Below, in pieces: positions 1 to 8,444 of a stretch of DNA of 64,000 bases; within the stretch, counting starts at the first letter, position 1, and the number at the start of each line of letters is the position of its first letter. Under the pieces are notes generated by a model. The model saw nothing but the letters and a program-made list of their open reading frames with translations, had not been told where the DNA came from and did no database searches. The stretch is from Salinimonas chungwhensis DSM 16280. Its GTDB lineage: Bacteria; Pseudomonadota; Gammaproteobacteria; Enterobacterales; Alteromonadaceae. The stretch spans positions 1-64,000 of the forward strand of contig NZ_KB899391.1 of NCBI RefSeq assembly GCF_000378185.1, written 5' to 3'. The position numbers were made by a program, and so were the translations under genes.

Positions 1-155
1 AGTGGTTATCCCCCTCGCAAAGGCAAGTTCCCAAGCATTACTCACCCGTCCGCCGCTCGTCATCTTCTAGCAAGCTAGAAATGCTACCGCTCGACTTGCA
101 TGTGTTAGGCCTGCCGCCAGCGTTCAATCTGAGCCATGATCAAACTCTTCAATTA
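1..155 (-). rRNA. rrs: 16S ribosomal RNA, 5' end (partial)
   Basis: The reverse complement holds the conserved bacterial 16S start, with the 27F-type site (AGAGTTTGATCATGGCTCAG) at about 129-148, followed by the universal ACGCTGGCGG segment and the V1 loop. The mature 5' end is placed near 155 by analogy with E. coli. The gene runs off the left edge, so only about 155 nt of roughly 1.5 kb are present. The V1 region resembles Alteromonas-type 16S. Upstream (to the right) lie a boxA antiterminator and two rrn-type promoters, so this is the head of an rrn operon. Confidence 0.97.
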
Positions 156-229
156 AAAATCGAAAATCTATCTATGAATCGTCGGTTGACACTCTTAACG
201 AGTGCCCACACAGATTGTCTTGTTATAAA

Positions 230-243
230 TTGTTAAAGAGCAA
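230..243 (-). promoter_or_regulatory. boxA antitermination element of the rrn leader
   Basis: The minus strand reads TTGCTCTTTAACAA, which matches the gammaproteobacterial rrn boxA consensus (TGCTCTTTAACAA). It lies about 75 nt upstream of the mature 16S end, the usual leader position. In known systems the NusB/NusE antitermination complex binds it. Confidence 0.9.
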
Positions 244-342
244 TTTGTCAGTCAACACTGTTGCCTGACACGCTTTTCAGTACTTGCTAAAAGCAATCTT
301 ACTTCGCGTTGGCTTCAGGCTTTACCCCGAAGCGGGAGGCGC

Positions 343-370
343 ATTCTACGCCGTTGGTTTTTATTGTCAA
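343..370 (-). promoter_or_regulatory. rrn promoter P2 (proximal)
   Basis: On the minus strand TTGACA (365-370) is separated by 16 bp from TAGAAT (343-348). A GC-rich discriminator (GCGCCTCCC) follows, as in growth-rate and stringently controlled rRNA promoters. Transcription would start near 335 and read into the 16S leader. Confidence 0.85.
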
Positions 371-489
371 CACTTTTTTGAAAGTTAATTTCGAAGCGTT
401 GTAAAAACCGCTTATCACGCTGGCCTGAGCCGGTCTGATAAACCCTTGTTCCGTTCTGGCCGTTGGCCTGTCCCGTCGAAGTGGTGCGC

Positions 490-517
490 ATTCTAGCGAT
501 AAAAAATATTTGGTCAA
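490..517 (-). promoter_or_regulatory. rrn promoter P1 (distal)
   Basis: On the minus strand TTGACC (512-517), a 16-bp spacer and TAGAAT (490-495) are followed by a GCGCACCAC discriminator. An A/T-rich tract just upstream (about 520-550) is suited to an UP element. The near-identical -10 and spacer length to P2 support a tandem P1/P2 pair. Confidence 0.85.
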
Positions 518-680
518 TAGACTTTATAAATAAAATTGTAAAAAACGTTTCAACCGGTTAGTTTATAATCATTCATAGTAAAAATTGACCAATTTGAACT
601 TTTTTAGATACACGTCGTTCTAAATTGTGAATCACCTTATTACAAAAATTTCAGGTTTAATACCAGGGGAGTTCAGGTTT

Positions 681-1445
681 ATGCGCTTTATGTACATCAC
701 CGCTTTACTAGCCACTATCAGCTGGTCGACGCAAGGTTCTGAATTTAACCAACCAGAAGTATCAGTTGCTGACCCCTATCAGGTAAAATTTTTGAAGCGA
801 CAAGTCTCGCAAAATATGTCGGTGGGTATGGCCATACGCTCTATTGCCAGCCATTATCCTCAGGATGTTGTTTCCATCGTTGACGTCGCTTTAGATACCT
901 ATCCAGATAAATACCGTGAGATTATTTACTCAGCGATTTCCGCACAACCATCATCCACACAGGAAATTGTTGAGCTAGCGTTAAATAAAGAAGTCGGCTC
1001 CTGTCCTTCTATTGTAAAGTTAGCCATTCAGGCAGAACCCAGTTACGTGGACTATATTGTTCAGGCTGCCGCAAATGCCACGCCAGATGAGTTAGATGAA
1101 ATTGTAAGAGTCGCCGTGCTGACTGAACCTAACTCTGCTGACTATATTGTCCAAACTCTGTCTCGTGAGCACCCCAACAAGCTAGTGCAGATATTGAGCA
1201 CTGCCATTGAAGCTGTGCCTTATGTCGGTGAATATGTGGTTGACTCATTGTTAGCTATCTTTCCTTCACAGGCCGATGAGGTAGTAACCACCGCAATCAA
1301 AGGATCTTCTGCGCAGCGCGAACATGTATTACGTATTCTTGAATCAGCACAGGATGCTGGTGTAGAAGATGCCAAGGTCCGTCAGTATGGTATTGATGCC
1401 GGTTTTTCAGAAGCAGAACTGGCCGGGGTGCTGAACGATAAATAA
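681..1445 (+). CDS. secreted 15-residue-repeat protein of unknown function
   Basis: No known function is recognised. I start at ATG 681 rather than the in-frame start at 627, because GGGGAG lies about 8 nt upstream and the product then begins with a signal-peptide-like segment (MRFMYITALLATISWS). The 254-residue protein contains at least ten gap-free 15-residue tandem units (residues 60-209). Each generally begins with Pro, has a pair of aliphatic residues at positions 7-8 and mostly Ala/Ile/Leu at positions 10-12. Divergent flanking units before residue 60 and after 209 fit the same register. The pattern predicts one helix per unit and an alpha-solenoid in the periplasm or outside the cell. 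The gene stands alone, divergent from the rrn promoters and convergent with the ugd operon. Confidence 0.8.
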   Translation: MRFMYITALLATISWSTQGSEFNQPEVSVADPYQVKFLKRQVSQNMSVGMAIRSIASHYPQDVVSIVDVALDTYPDKYREIIYSAISAQPSSTQEIVELALNKEVGSCPSIVKLAIQAEPSYVDYIVQAAANATPDELDEIVRVAVLTEPNSADYIVQTLSREHPNKLVQILSTAIEAVPYVGEYVVDSLLAIFPSQADEVVTTAIKGSSAQREHVLRILESAQDAGVEDAKVRQYGIDAGFSEAELAGVLNDK

Positions 1446-1481
1446 CACACTGTATATGGTTGCCGGGATAGCCAGTGTGTT
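1444..1481 (+). terminator. terminator-like hairpin after the repeat protein
   Basis: A 9-bp perfect inverted repeat (AACACACTG / CAGTGTGTT) with a 20-nt loop begins inside the stop codon of the preceding gene and is followed by TT. The loop is long and the T-run short, so termination is plausible but not certain. Confidence 0.45.
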
Positions 1482-1578
1482 TTAAAAGTTTATAAAAATC
1501 GAGCAGCCGATACAGATCTTTCGAGAAACATGGAAGCGGCTATCTCTCTTATATTTTAGTCAGAAAGGACAACATATA

Positions 1579-1604
1579 ATAAAAGCCGTAGACACGGCTT
1601 TTAT
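1579..1604. terminator. bidirectional rho-independent terminator
   Basis: ATAAAAGCCGT and ACGGCTTTTAT form an 11-bp stem around a 4-nt AGAC loop, with T-rich flanks on both strands. It lies between the convergent repeat-protein gene and ugd and would serve as the terminator of the rml-ugd operon. Confidence 0.85.
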
Positions 1605-1626
1605 TTTTCGGTTACTGAGCCATCCA

Positions 1627-2814
1627 TTAATCAGCGTTGAATAAATCTCTTGTATACACCTTATCAAGCACATCACTGATATCGTCTGTAATACGGTTGG
1701 CGACAATCACATCAGACATTGCTTTGAACTCATTGAGGTTTTTGACCACCAGCGAATTATAGAATTCATTATCTTCAAGCACCGGCTCATAGACTACGAC
1801 CTCAATGCCTTTGGCTTTAATTCGCTTCATGATCCCCTGAATAGCACTGGCCCGGAAATTATCTGACCCCGTTTTCATTATCAATCGGTAGATGCCGACA
1901 ACCTTCGGATTTCTTCGAACTATGGAATCCGCAATATAATCTTTGCGCGTGCGGTTAGCATCCACGATTGCTTTTATCATATTGTTCGGAACATTTTCGT
2001 AGTTGGCGAGTAGCTGCTTAGTATCCTTAGGCAAACAATATCCACCATAACCGAATGACGGATTGTTATAATGGCCGCCGATGCGAGGATCCAAACTCAC
2101 GCCTTCAATAATTTGCTTACTATCCAGCCCATGACTTTCGGCATAACTGTCAAGTTCATTAAAGTAGGCCACGCGCATAGCTAGGTAGGTATTAGCAAAA
2201 AGCTTAATTGCCTCGGCTTCGGTACTATTTGTGAACAATACCTCTATGTCATCTTTAACAGCGCCCTCTTCTAATAAACGGGCAAATGTTTTTGCCCGTT
2301 CGCTCTGCTCGCCCACAATAATGCGGCTGGGGTGAAGATTGTCATAGAGCGCCTTGCCTTCGCGCAAAAACTCAGGCGAAAATATGAGGTTGTCAGTTCC
2401 GTGGCGCTGCTTTGCTTCCCCGGTAAAGCCTACCGGTACTGTGGATTTGATGACCATTACCGCTTTGGGGTTAACGGCTAATACCGATTGGATAACCGCA
2501 TCCACACTGCTGGTATTAAAATAATTTGTCTGGGGGTCATAATCTGTCGGTGTGGCAATAATCACAAAGTCAGCATCTTTATACGCCGCGTTCGCATCTA
2601 ACGTAGCACTTAACTGCAGTTCTTTTTCTGATAAATACGCCGAGATTTCTGTATCTTCAATAGGCGACTGCTTATTGTTAAGCATATCTACTTTTTCTGG
2701 TACCAAGTCCACTGCACATACAGTGTGGTGCTGAGCCAATAGCACAGCATTTGATAACCCGACGTAGCCGGTGCCAGCGACGGCTATTTTTAGAGCTTTG
2801 TTTGTTAACGCCAT
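1627..2814 (-). CDS. ugd: UDP-glucose 6-dehydrogenase
   Basis: Oxidises UDP-glucose twice with NAD+ to UDP-glucuronate, a precursor of acidic exopolysaccharides. The protein (395 aa from ATG 2814) closely resembles E. coli Ugd along its length. It has an N-terminal Rossmann motif GTGYVGLSN, the FSPEFLREG segment, [20 protein letters not shown], and [10 protein letters not shown] containing the catalytic Cys. An in-frame TTG at 2832 would add six residues, but AAGAGAG lies about 6 nt before ATG 2814, so I prefer that start. It is the last gene of the rmlACDB-ugd run, 117 nt after rmlB and before a strong terminator. Confidence 0.95.
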   Translation of the reverse strand: MALTNKALKIAVAGTGYVGLSNAVLLAQHHTVCAVDLVPEKVDMLNNKQSPIEDTEISAYLSEKELQLSATLDANAAYKDADFVIIATPTDYDPQTNYFNTSSVDAVIQSVLAVNPKAVMVIKSTVPVGFTGEAKQRHGTDNLIFSPEFLREGKALYDNLHPSRIIVGEQSERAKTFARLLEEGAVKDDIEVLFTNSTEAEAIKLFANTYLAMRVAYFNELDSYAESHGLDSKQIIEGVSLDPRIGGHYNNPSFGYGGYCLPKDTKQLLANYENVPNNMIKAIVDANRTRKDYIADSIVRRNPKVVGIYRLIMKTGSDNFRASAIQGIMKRIKAKGIEVVVYEPVLEDNEFYNSLVVKNLNEFKAMSDVIVANRITDDISDVLDKVYTRDLFNAD

Positions 2815-2931
2815 TAAATTCTCTCTTACCAACTTTTTCTGTTTTGTTCATCAATTCGGACCAGGCCTTGCTTTACAAGCCCAGCAGGTTAACCGGTGTC
2901 GGTAGAACGCCTGATGCATTATTATGGTCTA

Positions 2932-4017
2932 TCAGGTCCTTCCTGCTCCCAGTCGCTCGCCCTGATAAGAGCCATTTTGCACTGCACGCCACCAGCTTTC
3001 ATTATCCAGATACCACTGTATCGTTTTTCGAATACCCGACTCGAACGTTTCTTCCGGCGTCCACCCCAGTTCGCGCTCAATTTTTGATGCGTCAATAGCA
3101 TACCGCATATCGTGCCCGGGTCTGTCTTCGACAAAGGCAATTTGTTCAGCGTACTGCTCTTTTTTTGGCCGCAGGTCATCCAGAATCGCACAGATTGTTT
3201 GCACAACTTCCAGATTCTGCTTCTCATTGTGCCCGCCAATATTGTAGGTTTCCCCTACTTTGCCTTGCAGTGCAACCAGAACGAGTGCCCGGGCGTGGTC
3301 TTCTACATATAACCAGTCCCGGATCTGGTTGCCTTTACCGTAAACAGGTAAAGGTTTGCCCGCTAAGGCATTTAAAATCACCAGTGGAATCAGCTTTTCC
3401 GGAAAATGGTAGGGGCCGTAATTGTTTGAGCAATTAGTGATTACCACCGGCAACTTATACGTTCGGTGCCATGATCTCACCAGTTGATCAGATGACGCTT
3501 TTGATGCTGAGTAAGGGGAACTCGGAGCGTAGGGTGTTTCCTCGGTAAAAAGCGGCAAATCAGTACCGCTTTCGACATCATCCGGATGGGGTAAGTCGCC
3601 ATATACCTCATCGGTCGAGATATGGTGAAACTTAAATATCTTACGTTTGGCTTCATCTAACTGAGCATAATAAGCGCGCGCTTGCTCAAGTAATGTGTAA
3701 GTGCCAACCACATTTGTCTGGATAAATTCACCCGGGCCGTCAATTGATCGATCAACGTGAGACTCTGCTGCCAGATGCATAATAATATCCGGCTGGTAAG
3801 CGGTTAAAACACGCTTTACCGCGTCAGCATTACAGATGTCTACTTTTTCAAAATTATACCGCTCGTTACTTGAAACAGATGCTAGAGACTCAAGATTTCC
3901 AGCATAGGTCAGCTTATCAAGGTTGATAACAGTATGATTAGTACCGTTAATCAAATGACGAACCACCGCTGAGCCAATAAAACCAGCGCCCCCGGTGACT
4001 AAAATAGTTTTACCCAT
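2932..4017 (-). CDS. rmlB: dTDP-glucose 4,6-dehydratase
   Basis: Converts dTDP-glucose to dTDP-4-keto-6-deoxyglucose, the second step of dTDP-L-rhamnose synthesis. The 361-residue protein is an extended SDR. It shows the NAD-binding [15 protein letters not shown] near the N-terminus, [24 protein letters not shown], the catalytic YSASKAS (Tyr/Lys) and [18 protein letters not shown], all typical of RmlB. Length matches the family. Its ATG overlaps the end of rmlD by one base, indicating translational coupling in the rmlA-C-D-B order. Confidence 0.96.
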   Translation of the reverse strand: MGKTILVTGGAGFIGSAVVRHLINGTNHTVINLDKLTYAGNLESLASVSSNERYNFEKVDICNADAVKRVLTAYQPDIIMHLAAESHVDRSIDGPGEFIQTNVVGTYTLLEQARAYYAQLDEAKRKIFKFHHISTDEVYGDLPHPDDVESGTDLPLFTEETPYAPSSPYSASKASSDQLVRSWHRTYKLPVVITNCSNNYGPYHFPEKLIPLVILNALAGKPLPVYGKGNQIRDWLYVEDHARALVLVALQGKVGETYNIGGHNEKQNLEVVQTICAILDDLRPKKEQYAEQIAFVEDRPGHDMRYAIDASKIERELGWTPEETFESGIRKTIQWYLDNESWWRAVQNGSYQGERLGAGRT

Positions 4018-4886
4018 TATTGTTTCTCACTTTGAAAGGATGACATCATATCTGCCAGTTGTTTGCGCCAATGCTGGAGTCCGACATCTGCAAATGCTTT
4101 TCGCGTCGAGACCTTATCAAGCACACTATAGTGGGGACGTTTGGCTGGCGTAGGGTACTGTGAAGATGGAATTGGGTGAATAGGCACTTTGTTAGTCAGC
4201 AAATTCTTTTCGAGTCCGATTTCCTGTATAGCAAGGGCAAAATCATACCAGCTTGCCACCCCTTCATCGGTCCAGTGGTAAACTCCGGCACTACGATGTC
4301 TGGCTGCGTAAACACAAGCTTCAGCAAGCCCTTTTGCCCAGGTCGGTGAACCAATCTGATCGTCAATTACTTTTAACTCTGACTTTTCTGCCATTAGTCG
4401 CAGCATGGTTTTGACAAAGTTATTGCCGTACTTTGAGTACACCCAGGCGGTACGCAACAAGCAACTTTGGTTGGGTAAGCTATCCAGCAGGGCTTTTTCG
4501 CCTTCGGCCTTGCTTTTACCGTAGACGCCCTGGGGTGCGATAACGTCATCTGTTCTATATGGGCTGCCTTTGGTGCCATCGAACACATAATCTGTGGAAA
4601 CATGCACTAAGAAATACCTGTTCAGGCGACAAATGTCAGCCAGATTTATGACTGCCGAGGCATTGAGTTTATAAGCCTCCTCAGGCTCACTCTCAGCCTT
4701 ATCGACGGCTGTGTAGGCTGCACTATTAATAATGACGTCCGGGTTGTGTGCAAGCAATACTGACGCCAGCGCCTGTTGATCGGTGATATCAACGTCGTTG
4801 CGCCCCAGAAAAACAGCTTCGTCACCGAGAAGTTGATTGAGCTCTGCTGCCAACTGGCCAGACTTACCAATTACTACAATTTTCAC
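4017..4886 (-). CDS. rmlD: dTDP-4-dehydrorhamnose reductase
   Basis: Catalyses the last, NAD(P)H-dependent reduction to dTDP-L-rhamnose. The 289-residue SDR shows an N-terminal [10 protein letters not shown] nucleotide-binding loop, [25 protein letters not shown], the catalytic YGKSKAEGE, and [17 protein letters not shown], all RmlD hallmarks. It starts 9 nt after rmlC and overlaps rmlB by one nucleotide, so it is surely co-transcribed with them. Confidence 0.95.
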   Translation of the reverse strand: MKIVVIGKSGQLAAELNQLLGDEAVFLGRNDVDITDQQALASVLLAHNPDVIINSAAYTAVDKAESEPEEAYKLNASAVINLADICRLNRYFLVHVSTDYVFDGTKGSPYRTDDVIAPQGVYGKSKAEGEKALLDSLPNQSCLLRTAWVYSKYGNNFVKTMLRLMAEKSELKVIDDQIGSPTWAKGLAEACVYAARHRSAGVYHWTDEGVASWYDFALAIQEIGLEKNLLTNKVPIHPIPSSQYPTPAKRPHYSVLDKVSTRKAFADVGLQHWRKQLADMMSSFQSEKQ

Positions 4887-4895
4887 AGGCCCCCC

Positions 4896-5441
4896 TTAAA
4901 AAGCAGGCGCATCGTTAAACGCCAGTCCCTCAGCATCCTTGGCAGACAGCGAAGGTGCTTTACCATTCACTAGCGGCCATTTAATACCAATTGACGGGTC
5001 ATCAAATTTTATCGCCACTTCTGATTCAGGATCGTAGTAGTCAGTACACTTATAAACAAATTCTGCAGCTTCGCTGGTTACATAAAAACCATGGGCAAAC
5101 CCGGCGGGCACCCAGAGCTGTCGTTTATTTTCTGCCGAAAGCAGGAGCCCTACCCACTGACCAAATGTTGCAGAGTTCTTGCGCATATCAACTGCCACAT
5201 CAAACACTTCACCACTGGTGACACGAACCAGCTTGCCCTGAGTGTGTTCTAGCTGATAATGCAGCCCGCGCAAGATCCCCTGACGAGACTTAGAGTGATT
5301 ATCCTGCACAAATTCGACATCGGCGCATTTTTGTTTGAACCAGTCAGTGCGAAAGGTTTCCATAAAAAAACCACGCTCATCGCCAAACACCTTTGGCTCG
5401 ATGATTTTGACATCAGGGATGTCAGTTTTAACTACTTGCAT
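4896..5441 (-). CDS. rmlC: dTDP-4-dehydrorhamnose 3,5-epimerase
   Basis: Epimerises dTDP-4-keto-6-deoxyglucose at C3 and C5. The protein is 181 aa when started at ATG 5441 (MQVVKTDIPDV). An ORF start 10 codons upstream is less likely, because family members begin close to this Met. The cupin-fold motifs are clear: GDERGFFMETFR, QDNHSKSRQGILRGLHYQ (catalytic His region), DVAVDMRKNSATFGQW, and PAGFAHGFYV followed by YKCTDYYDPE. It lies 39 nt after rmlA and 9 nt before rmlD. Confidence 0.94.
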   Translation of the reverse strand: MQVVKTDIPDVKIIEPKVFGDERGFFMETFRTDWFKQKCADVEFVQDNHSKSRQGILRGLHYQLEHTQGKLVRVTSGEVFDVAVDMRKNSATFGQWVGLLLSAENKRQLWVPAGFAHGFYVTSEAAEFVYKCTDYYDPESEVAIKFDDPSIGIKWPLVNGKAPSLSAKDAEGLAFNDAPAF

Positions 5442-5480
5442 AAATTTAAGCTTCCGGTCTAGACCTAACAAATTAAAGCA

Positions 5481-6359
5481 CTATTTAACGCGGTCATGAA
5501 TAACATTGAGTAAATAATCGCCGTAACCACTCTTCTTCAACGGAGCCGCCAGCTTTTCAATTTGCTCAGCATTGATATACCCCATACGGTAGGCAACTTC
5601 TTCTGGGCAACACACTTTCAGGCCCTGTCGTTTTTCGATGGCGGCAACAAAATTGGCAGCATCCAACAAGCTATCGAGTGTGCCGGTATCCAGCCAGGCG
5701 GAGCCGCGACCCATCAATTCCACTTTTAGGGAGCCATCCTGCAGGTAAAGATTATTTAAGTCGGTGATTTCCAGTTCCCCGCGTGAAGAAGGCTTCACCT
5801 CTTTAGCAAAATCAACCACCCGTTTGTCGTAATAATAAAGACCGGTGACTGCATAACTGGATTTCGGTGAAGAAGGCTTTTCTTCAATTGAAATAGCATT
5901 CCAGTTTTCATCGAAGTCAACCACACCATAGCGCTCCGGATCATTTACATGGTAGCCAAAAACTGTAGCGCCGTGGGCCTGCTGAAAGGCGTTTTGTAAT
6001 GAAAGTCGTAAGTCATGGCCATAGTAAATATTGTCGCCCAAAACCAGAGTGCAACTATCATTCCCTATGAATGTTTCCCCGATGAGGAAGGCCTGCACTA
6101 AACCATCAGGGCTTGGCTGCACGGCATACTCTATATTCAGGCCTAAATCACTGCCATCACCAATTAATTCGATAAATCGTGATTGTTCATCCGGCGTGGT
6201 AATAATAAGAATATCCCGAATCCCTGACATCATCAGTGTGGTCAATGGATAAAAGATCATCGGCTTATCATACACAGGCATCAGTTGCTTACTAACTACT
6301 TTTGTAAGCGGATGCAATCTGGTACCTGACCCTCCCGCCAGAATTATTCCTTTTCTCAT
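5481..6359 (-). CDS. rmlA: glucose-1-phosphate thymidylyltransferase
   Basis: Makes dTDP-glucose from dTTP and glucose-1-phosphate, the first committed step to dTDP-rhamnose. The 292-residue protein has the nucleotidyltransferase signature [11 protein letters not shown] near the N-terminus, [23 protein letters not shown] and [19 protein letters not shown], all diagnostic of RmlA. GGAG precedes the ATG by about 11 nt. It is the first gene of the rmlA-C-D-B-ugd operon and has a sigma70-type promoter just upstream. Confidence 0.96.
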   Translation of the reverse strand: MRKGIILAGGSGTRLHPLTKVVSKQLMPVYDKPMIFYPLTTLMMSGIRDILIITTPDEQSRFIELIGDGSDLGLNIEYAVQPSPDGLVQAFLIGETFIGNDSCTLVLGDNIYYGHDLRLSLQNAFQQAHGATVFGYHVNDPERYGVVDFDENWNAISIEEKPSSPKSSYAVTGLYYYDKRVVDFAKEVKPSSRGELEITDLNNLYLQDGSLKVELMGRGSAWLDTGTLDSLLDAANFVAAIEKRQGLKVCCPEEVAYRMGYINAEQIEKLAAPLKKSGYGDYLLNVIHDRVK

Positions 6360-6393
6360 GGTAAAGACCGCTCCTGTATAATTTCAACTCATC

Positions 6394-6422
6394 GTTATAT
6401 GAATCTAATCATTTTCTCACAA
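6394..6422 (-). promoter_or_regulatory. sigma70-type promoter of the rml-ugd operon
   Basis: On the minus strand TTGTGA (6417-6422) is followed by a 17-bp spacer and TATAAC (6394-6399), giving a predicted start near 6387 and a leader of about 27 nt before the rmlA ATG. No JUMPstart/ops sequence was seen, so RfaH control is not indicated. Confidence 0.55.
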
Positions 6423-6540
6423 CACGTGTTGAATCCCCAGTACTTGAGGTCTATTTTCAGTTTCGCACAACTTATGCGAGGGCGTTTTCGGGTAAACAAC
6501 GACAGTTTTCATTCCTATCAAAGATTGTTTAACCGACCCT

Positions 6541-8235
6541 TTAGCTGTTGTTATCTGAATATTCTTCTTTCACCTTAATCCCAAAGTTCTCTCTTTTACG
6601 CGTGAGATTAGGATTGTAGGCCGGGTCATGGTCGATATATTTTTTCCATTGTGTGCGTAGGTACGTTAACTCGCGATTAAACCGTGCGGCTTTTGCTTCT
6701 GAAATATCCAGCCCCCGAGACACTGACTCATGGTGATAAAGTTCAGCTTCAGCGCAATACACATTTCTAACGCCTGTCTCCCGCACTTTCAAACAAAAAT
6801 CCACATCATTAAAAGCCACATGCAGATCCTTTTCATTTAAGCCGCCGACTTCTTCATACTTTGACTTTTTCACCAACAGGCAGGCTGCTGTCACTGCACT
6901 ATAATTTTGCGTTGCAATTAATCGGTTCATATACCCGGGGTGAAAGCGAGGAAAGTATTTATGCGCATGCCCAGCCCCGTTGCCATAACCTAGCACAACG
7001 CCTGCATGCTGTATGCGGTCGTCGGAATACAGCAACTTCGCACCTACACAACCAATATCCTCTCGCATGGCATGGGCTGCCATATATTCAAGCCAGTGCG
7101 GCGAGATAACTTCAATATCGTTATTCACCAGACCAATGATCTCGCCTTTAGCCTGCTTTACGGCAAAATTATTGATAGCTGAATAATTAAATGGATGAGG
7201 ATACTTCAATAAGCGAATTTTGTGATGTTTATCCAGCTCATCAAAGTAAGCCAGGCATTCCGGGTCATTGGAGTTATTGTCTACCAGTAGTATTTCGTAA
7301 TTCTGGTAAACAGTTTTTTCTAAAATAGAATCAATACAGGCTTTGACCAACGCTTTGGCATTGTAGGTAGGGATAACCAGCGATACAAGCGGCTTTGATA
7401 GTAGAGGCCATTGTACAGACAACACATTACCGGTTAGATTCTCGGTCTGTAAACGGTGTTGGTCAATGGCACTTTTCAGGCTATAAAGATTCGTTTTTTC
7501 TTTGTGACTATACGTGAAGGAAAGCGACTTATGGTCTACCGTAAAGTCCACGCCGGATAAATAAGCATCCGCCAACGCACTCTCAATATGATTTTCTTTA
7601 ATAAAGAAAGTATTGAGTTTTGAATCTGGTTTTAACAGAATTGCCGAAGCGATATACCCTGTGGCGAGCAACAGGTCAGGGTTCCAGTCAGGCAAAAACT
7701 GGTAAGTCTGCAGTTTGTTTTGGTCATTAACCGTAAAGGCGTCGAAATAGGTAATATCAGCCGCTTCAGTATTATCTAAAGATGCTGCCAGCACATCTTC
7801 GTAAATCATTACCCCGGCGCGCAGAACCAGCAAGGGGAAGGCCCCGGTATTCATTGTTGCACGAGACTCGACCGGCAATGCAGTATTCAAACCTTCCCGA
7901 CACACCGCATGGTCGATATATACTTTGTTTATATTGGTTTTTAAACAAGTCAGTGACTTCACCGTTTTGGCATATCCCTGGTCACCTACAATCAATACAT
8001 TGATAGTCTGCTCACCTGCGACTGTAGTGTTAAGCCGCTCTTTTTGAGACAACAGATGAAGCTGATGCAGCCGGCGGATTTTTCTTAGCGGCGGAACTTC
8101 ATAGGCGATGCTGGATTGCCGAAGCTTATTGCCATACCACTCACGAAGGTTGTGATAACGCCGTAACCTTGTCTTAGACTTTTCAGGCAACAGGCCGTAA
8201 GCACCTTTTACCGCTTTTAATAAGGAATCCTTCAT
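6541..8235 (-). CDS. family 2 glycosyltransferase (rhamnosyltransferase-like)
   Basis: A 564-residue protein with an N-terminal region of about 280 residues without a recognised domain, then a GT2 domain. The GT2 domain opens with SLVIPTYNAKALVKACIDSI and has LLVDNNSND, the acceptor-side NNDIEVISPHWLEYM (DxD equivalent), VGAKLLYSDDRIQHAGVVLG and FNDVDFCLKVRETG. This combination is typical of O-antigen and exopolysaccharide GT2 enzymes that add rhamnose or related sugars, but the donor cannot be read from sequence. It is transcribed in the same direction as the rml genes, 181 nt upstream of rmlA, and follows a decayed short gene. Expected to act at the cytoplasmic face of the inner membrane. 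Confidence 0.85.
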   Translation of the reverse strand: MKDSLLKAVKGAYGLLPEKSKTRLRRYHNLREWYGNKLRQSSIAYEVPPLRKIRRLHQLHLLSQKERLNTTVAGEQTINVLIVGDQGYAKTVKSLTCLKTNINKVYIDHAVCREGLNTALPVESRATMNTGAFPLLVLRAGVMIYEDVLAASLDNTEAADITYFDAFTVNDQNKLQTYQFLPDWNPDLLLATGYIASAILLKPDSKLNTFFIKENHIESALADAYLSGVDFTVDHKSLSFTYSHKEKTNLYSLKSAIDQHRLQTENLTGNVLSVQWPLLSKPLVSLVIPTYNAKALVKACIDSILEKTVYQNYEILLVDNNSNDPECLAYFDELDKHHKIRLLKYPHPFNYSAINNFAVKQAKGEIIGLVNNDIEVISPHWLEYMAAHAMREDIGCVGAKLLYSDDRIQHAGVVLGYGNGAGHAHKYFPRFHPGYMNRLIATQNYSAVTAACLLVKKSKYEEVGGLNEKDLHVAFNDVDFCLKVRETGVRNVYCAEAELYHHESVSRGLDISEAKAARFNRELTYLRTQWKKYIDHDPAYNPNLTRKRENFGIKVKEEYSDNNS

Positions 8236-8246
8236 ATCAAAATCTC

Positions 8247-8444
8247 TTAGAGCTTTTTACGCGTTAATTTTGCTTTTATACCAGCCATCAATTTAACCCA
8301 GGTCGGAATCACTTTTTTATAAATCTCGACCCGTGCCGGTTGGAGAAGGTATTGCTGCAGTGATTTTTCGAATGCTTTATCGCTAAGTATCGAACAAGGT
8401 TGGGATTGTCACTTACCCAGAGCCGCTTCTAACCCAGGCATCAT
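8247..8444 (-). pseudogene. short gene remnant with an in-frame TGA
   Basis: Between two glycan genes the minus strand holds 66 in-frame codons. They begin at ATG 8444, which overlaps the stop of the SGNH-like gene as ATGA, and end at TAA 8247-8249. Codon 12 is TGA (8409-8411). Past it the frame stays open for 53 codons with protein-like composition (contains KAFEKSLQQYLLQPARVEIY and a basic end). This looks like the C-terminal remnant of a larger gene or a small gene broken by a nonsense change; the parent family is not recognised. Confidence 0.5.

Noticed and set aside
299..517. 72-codon minus-strand open frame beside the rRNA gene
   Set aside because: It overlaps both rrn promoters and has no protein-like content; the DNA is explained by the promoter and leader elements.
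3165..3437. Plus-strand open frames inside rmlB, ugd and other glycan genes
   Set aside because: They lie opposite well-supported genes, with no ribosome-binding sites or recognisable products.
6360..6540. JUMPstart/ops element before the glycan operon
   Set aside because: Neither GGCGGTAGCGTG nor its complement occurs here or before other genes of the locus.
8409..8411. In-frame TGA read as selenocysteine
   Set aside because: No SECIS-like hairpin is seen just downstream, and nothing links this short frame to selenoprotein families; decay is simpler.
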